A stretch of 64,000 nt of DNA from VXNE01 sp965116625 (GTDB lineage: Bacteria > Pseudomonadota > Gammaproteobacteria > Pseudomonadales > Azotimanducaceae), in the NCBI GenBank assembly GCA_965116625.1, contig OZ220717.1:1302001-1366000 (forward strand), read 5' to 3'. Every line of letters begins with the position of its first letter. The stretch's first letter is position 1. A program made the translations under genes and the position numbers. Positions 60,881 through 64,000 of the stretch are shown here, in pieces. The notes beneath the pieces are model-generated. The model had not been told where the DNA came from. It saw only the letters and a list, made by a program, of their open reading frames with translations, and searched no databases.

Positions 60881-61050
60881 AAGAAGGCGCGGAATGATGG
60901 AGATCGGTCCAGGTGATGTCAAAGGAATCCGAGCCGCCTGTCCCAGAGACCACGGCGGTGGCCTGGCGCTGGTGTCAAAGCCATGCCCTTGACGTCGTCC
61001 ACGCATAAGTCGGAGCATGGAACGCTTGATCCACCGACCGAGGCGAACGC

Positions 61051-62100
61051 ATGGCCAGTGTTGCAGACAACAACGCCCGCGAAGTTTCCGACGACGCATT
61101 GGCGGCCATCGACTACTGCTACGAGCAAGGCTGGACGGACGGACTGCCGGTCGTGCCGCCGGAAGCGAGCCGGGTCGAGGCCATGATGGCCTTGGAAGGC
61201 AGACCTCCCGAAACCGTGCTCGCGCATCATCCTGCGACCGGATTGGAACTGACCATTCAGGCTGCGGCGGTCAATGCGGTCATGGCGGGTTGCCTGCCCG
61301 AGTACTTTCCGGTCATCGTGGCGGCGTTCGAGGCGATGGACCGCGAGCCGTTCAACTTCCACGCCAGCTCGGTGAGCACCGGTGGCTCGGGACATCTGCT
61401 CATCGTCAGCGGACCGATCGTGGAAGAGATCGGGATGAACGCGGACGCGAACCTCTTTGGCCCGGGAAACCGCGCCAATGCCACCATCGGCCGCACGGTA
61501 CGGCTGACCCTCCTCAATGTCTTCCGCACGGTGCCGGGTCTGGCCGACAAGTCGACCCAGGGACATCCCGGAAAATACAGCTTCTGCATCGCCGAGCGGG
61601 CGGACAGGAACCCGTGGCCCCCGCTATGCGAGGAACTCGGCTATCCCGAAGGGGTGAGTTCGGTGACGGTGTTCGCTGGAGCGGGCTTCCTGAACGTGGA
61701 GAATCACGGCGGCAATACGCCGGAAGCCATTCTCGAGACGATGGCCGACGCGATGGCGAACTACGGTTGCGTTACCACGGGACAGAGCGTGGTGGTGATC
61801 TGTCCGGAACATGTCGAGATCATCGCCCGCGCCGGCTGGACGAAAGCGATGGTGCGCGAATACCTGTTCGATCACGCGCGGCGGCCGAGGGAAGGCATGG
61901 AGCGGATCGGAAAGTTCGTTCTTCGAGAATACGAGCGGCAGGGGAGACAGAACTTTCACCGGGGCCTGACCCCTGACGACATTCTCGTCACCGTGGGTGG
62001 GGGCGACGGCGGTGGTCATTCGGCGTTCATACCGTCCTGGAGCAGGGGCAGGGGCTCCGTCATGCAGAGCCAGCCCATCGGGGTGTGCATCGACTGCTGA
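61051..62100 (+). CDS. Conserved protein of unknown function ending in CxxC
   Basis: A 349-residue protein. It opens with a helical region, DYCYEQGWTDGLPVVPPEAS, and contains GCLPEYFPVIVAAFEAMDRE and NADANLFGPGNRANATIGRT. The very C-terminus is GVCIDC followed by TGA. I do not know the family. The terminal CxxC could be a redox pair. Reading through the TGA would add UGSRLAKRIREITR before the next TGA, but no SECIS-like hairpin is seen, so the TGA is taken as the stop. The gene is convergent with the UGSC selenoprotein. ATG at 61051 follows GAGG by seven bases. Confidence 0.72.
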   Translation: MASVADNNAREVSDDALAAIDYCYEQGWTDGLPVVPPEASRVEAMMALEGRPPETVLAHHPATGLELTIQAAAVNAVMAGCLPEYFPVIVAAFEAMDREPFNFHASSVSTGGSGHLLIVSGPIVEEIGMNADANLFGPGNRANATIGRTVRLTLLNVFRTVPGLADKSTQGHPGKYSFCIAERADRNPWPPLCEELGYPEGVSSVTVFAGAGFLNVENHGGNTPEAILETMADAMANYGCVTTGQSVVVICPEHVEIIARAGWTKAMVREYLFDHARRPREGMERIGKFVLREYERQGRQNFHRGLTPDDILVTVGGGDGGGHSAFIPSWSRGRGSVMQSQPIGVCIDC

Positions 62101-62707
62101 GGGTCCAGGCTGGCCAAAAGGATCCGGGAGATCACGAGATGATTCCCCCGCCGGAGATGGCCGAATCGGGGGTGCATCGCAGGACAGGCCTGGCGGGCCG
62201 ACCACTGATCGCGACCACCGCGCAGGTCTGGGGCCTCCGGGTCGCAACACCAGGTTCGCATTTGCTCCCCTCTTCTCGCTTCACCCGGTGGCTCAGCTGT
62301 CAGCCCACTCTTGAGAGGCCCATTCCAGGATTTGTTCTTCCCGTTGACGGATAGCAGTCTTTTACCAACGTCTTTTTTGCCACGTTTTGAACATCAAGCA
62401 ACCCTGAGTGCGGACATATTCCAAAGTGCTGCGATGAGGATGGCTACGAGTATCGCGGCCGTGAGGATTGGGACAATTAGCCCATTGGCTCGGGCTTTGA
62501 GGAGTACGTTCGACCACCAGTCTCTCATCTGGCTCCTTCCGAAACGGATTGACGAAATAATCCAGTCTATCCCGGTGTCGGGGCCGAAACCTAGCTGGGA
62601 GCTTTCAGGAGTAGTGACCCGCTTTTGAGATCTCTAGGGGTTCACAATGGCTGATGGCGCTTTCGACCTCTGGACGAGCGCGTGGACTGGTCGAGGTGCG
62701 AATCAGG
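62101..62707. other. Gene-free 607-base region
   Basis: Base composition drops compared with the neighbours, especially from 62330 to 62560. No intact coding frame with a start is convincing on either strand. On the minus strand, 62394-62522 translates to a hydrophobic stretch (GLIVPILTAAILVAILIAAL) and AAGGAG precedes an ATG at 62526, but that ATG is in another frame. Confidence 0.45.
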
Positions 62708-63226
62708 TCATCCCATCAGAATGTCGACCGCCTGCTCTGACGCGACCGCTGCCCTTTGCCTGATCTCGCCTGCAGTACAACTGCCCAGCGGATGATCGAC
62801 GATCACGAAGGGATAGTCGGGAAGGCCCAGCATCCGGGCCATGTTCTTCGCGGTGACCTCGAACGGTGTCGTACAGAGAACGACCGCCCGCTTGCCGGTC
62901 TGCTCGAAGGTGATGCCGTCATGCAAACTGCACGTTGAGCAACTGCCTCAGTCGCCGGAGGCGGTGATCAGGTAGTCACACTCCGCCGAGAGCTTATTCA
63001 GCGTATCCGCTGGGGCGGGCGCCCCGGCGCTGCCCTTCGCCACCATGGGCAGGACGTTACCGCCGAAACGGGTCTGCAGCACCGCGGCAGTCTCCTCGAG
63101 CAGGGCACCCGCGTTGAGCTTGGTGTTGGACAGCAGGCCAATCGTCAGCCCGTCCAGGCTGGCGAGCGCCGGCGCCCGCCGGGACTGTCTTGCGGGGGCG
63201 GCAACGGTGGGATCGACCAGCTTCAT
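62708..63226 (-). CDS. UGSC-family selenoprotein, TGA-encoded selenocysteine
   Basis: A 172-residue selenoprotein. ATG at 63226 has AAGGAG six bases upstream. The frame runs to an in-frame TGA at 62948-62950 (codon 93) and continues without break to TGA at 62708. The residues around it read ITASGD-U-GSCSTCSLHDGI, the U-G-S-C motif that names the family known from marine metagenomes. The second half, RAVVLCTTPFEVTAKNMARM with FVIVDHPLGSCTAGE, matches the family. SLDGLTIGLLSNTKLNAGAL forms the first strand and loop. A SECIS-like hairpin begins 14 bases after the TGA. Function is unknown; a selenol redox role is likely. Standard callers split it into two short pieces. Confidence 0.9.
62920..62934 (-). 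promoter_or_regulatory. Bacterial SECIS-like hairpin of the UGSC gene
   Basis: The RNA downstream of the UGA forms CGUGCA-GUU-UGCAUG, six pairs including one G-U, with a 3-base loop that starts with G. The loop begins 20 bases after the UGA, inside the 16-37 range expected for bacterial SECIS elements. Confidence 0.7.
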
Positions 63227-63413
63227 CTCTTTCTCCTTGCGTCCTTTTGCGCGATCCAGGCCATGTTACAGCCGGATTTGGACCGGTGGTATGCTGATTT
63301 CGATCGTCGGCAAGGATGACAACCGTCCCGCCATGCTGGCCTCGCCGCCGGGCACGTCAGACGATCGGCGTCGACCGTGACGCGTATCCCGCTTCGCTGC
63401 TTTAAGGACTTTG

Positions 63414-64000
63414 ATGGAGACGCAGGCTGATTCAGTGACCAAAGCCACGCCGCCTCTGGACGGCGTGAAGATCCTCGACTTCTCCCGCATCATCGCGGGT
63501 CCGCTCGCAACCCAGCAGCTTGCCGACCTCGGGGCCACCATCATCAAGATCGAGAACCCCGCGACCGGCGATGACGTGCGCGGCCTCGACGAGAACGGAC
63601 AGCCGGCGCGCAGCCCCTTCTTCATGGGCTTCAACCGCAACAAGAAGAGCGTCGCCATCGACCTCAAGGACCCGGCCGGCCAGCAGATGGCGCTCGACCT
63701 CGCGCGCCAGTGCGATGTCCTGGTGCAGAACTTCCGCCCCGGGGTGATGGACCGGTTCGGACTCGACCACGAACGCGTCATGTCCATCTGTCCGAAGCTC
63801 ATCTACGTGTCGATTTCGGCGTACGGAGAGCACGGGTCCATGAGTGACCGACCCGGCTACGATCCCGTGCTGCAGGCGGAGTCCGGCATGATGGCCATGA
63901 CCGGCGAGCCCGACGGACGGCCGATGCGCACCGCGCTGTCGCTCATCGACACGCTGACCGCGGGACACGCGACCAGCGCCGTATGCGCGGCGTTGATCGC
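63414..64000 (+). CDS. CaiB/BaiF family CoA transferase, 3' end beyond the window
   Basis: The first 195 codons of a family III CoA transferase that continues past the window. ATG at 63414 follows AAGGA by five bases. VKILDFSRIIAGPLATQQLA and FFMGFNRNKKSVAIDLKDPA are family signatures. The catalytic Asp is probably in GYDPVLQAESGMMAMTGEPD, late in the visible part. It is divergent from the UGSC gene and only distantly similar to the other CoA transferase at 30771-31898. Confidence 0.9.
   Translation, partial: METQADSVTKATPPLDGVKILDFSRIIAGPLATQQLADLGATIIKIENPATGDDVRGLDENGQPARSPFFMGFNRNKKSVAIDLKDPAGQQMALDLARQCDVLVQNFRPGVMDRFGLDHERVMSICPKLIYVSISAYGEHGSMSDRPGYDPVLQAESGMMAMTGEPDGRPMRTALSLIDTLTAGHATSAVCAALI

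Larger units (their letters stand above)
60712..61050. other. Gene-free 339-base region with REP-like repeat and a long hairpin
   Basis: No coding frame is evident. It holds a copy of the dispersed hairpin repeat at 60759-60806 and a second, larger inverted repeat at 60827-60880. The remainder leads to the GAGG ribosome site of the gene at 61051. Confidence 0.5.

Noticed and set aside
62085..62354. Plus-strand frame of about 89 codons after the CxxC protein
   Set aside because: No ribosome site, no homology-like sequence and biased Pro/Arg/Ser content; likely non-coding.

Overview
The window is a gene-dense, high-GC stretch from a Gram-negative bacterium. HldE and an LpxL-type acyltransferase indicate lipopolysaccharide synthesis, and gene content and codon use suggest an uncultured gammaproteobacterium or relative (inference). 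It carries two TGA-coded selenoproteins, so the host must decode selenocysteine. It also carries eukaryote-like secreted proteins with leucine-rich repeats (LRRs), a trait often seen in host- or sponge-associated lineages (inference). I saw no tRNA, rRNA, CRISPR array or intact transposase.

Layout. 1-1312: tail of an unknown gene and an aldo/keto reductase. 4851-1373 (minus): bioD-bioA followed by two tandem paralogous membrane proteins. 5000-11704 (plus): a PhyH-type dioxygenase translationally coupled to a 1235-residue metalloprotease-LRR protein, then a DUF1537 sugar-acid kinase and a frameshifted HExxH lipoprotein. 11708-14839: an HDAC-like deacetylase, a carotenoid oxygenase and a Uma2 protein. 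20992-14991 (minus): a Yej-type peptide ABC transporter with two binding proteins and no ATPase, divergent from 21197-24161 (plus), which holds dgcN, dgcA and a class IV aminotransferase. A MITE-like element lies at 24168-24416, then an AAA ATPase.

25880-28431: MOSC, LRAT-like and cytochrome c5-like genes (minus), divergent from an ArsR/SRPBCC/TfoX-N operon with two palindromic operators. Next come ahcY, a SelW-family selenoprotein, a 56-residue double-glycine-leader peptide, a CoA transferase, a DUF4242 protein, a RelE/XRE toxin-antitoxin pair and a MoxR/CoxE-like pair. 35812-44247 (plus): a complete Opp-type peptide importer whose OppC-like permease carries a fibronectin-like insert, then a VOC protein and an N-acyl-D-amino-acid deacylase. 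44308-49253 (plus): DUF1214, sulfotransferase, two SDRs and an SRPBCC protein. Then come the LPS genes, a nucleotidyltransferase pair, a second and larger metalloprotease-LRR protein (56836-52439), an APH-type kinase with a class III aminotransferase, a metallophosphoesterase, an unknown conserved protein, a UGSC-family selenoprotein and the start of a second CoA transferase.

Themes. (1) Peptide and D-amino-acid scavenging: two peptide transporters, DgcN/DgcA, a class IV aminotransferase and a D-aminoacylase. (2) Selenium-dependent redox chemistry: SelW-like and UGSC proteins, both read through TGA and each followed by a bacterial-SECIS-like hairpin. (3) Secreted Zn proteases joined to Toll-like or plant-like LRR arrays, which may be surface or host-interaction factors.
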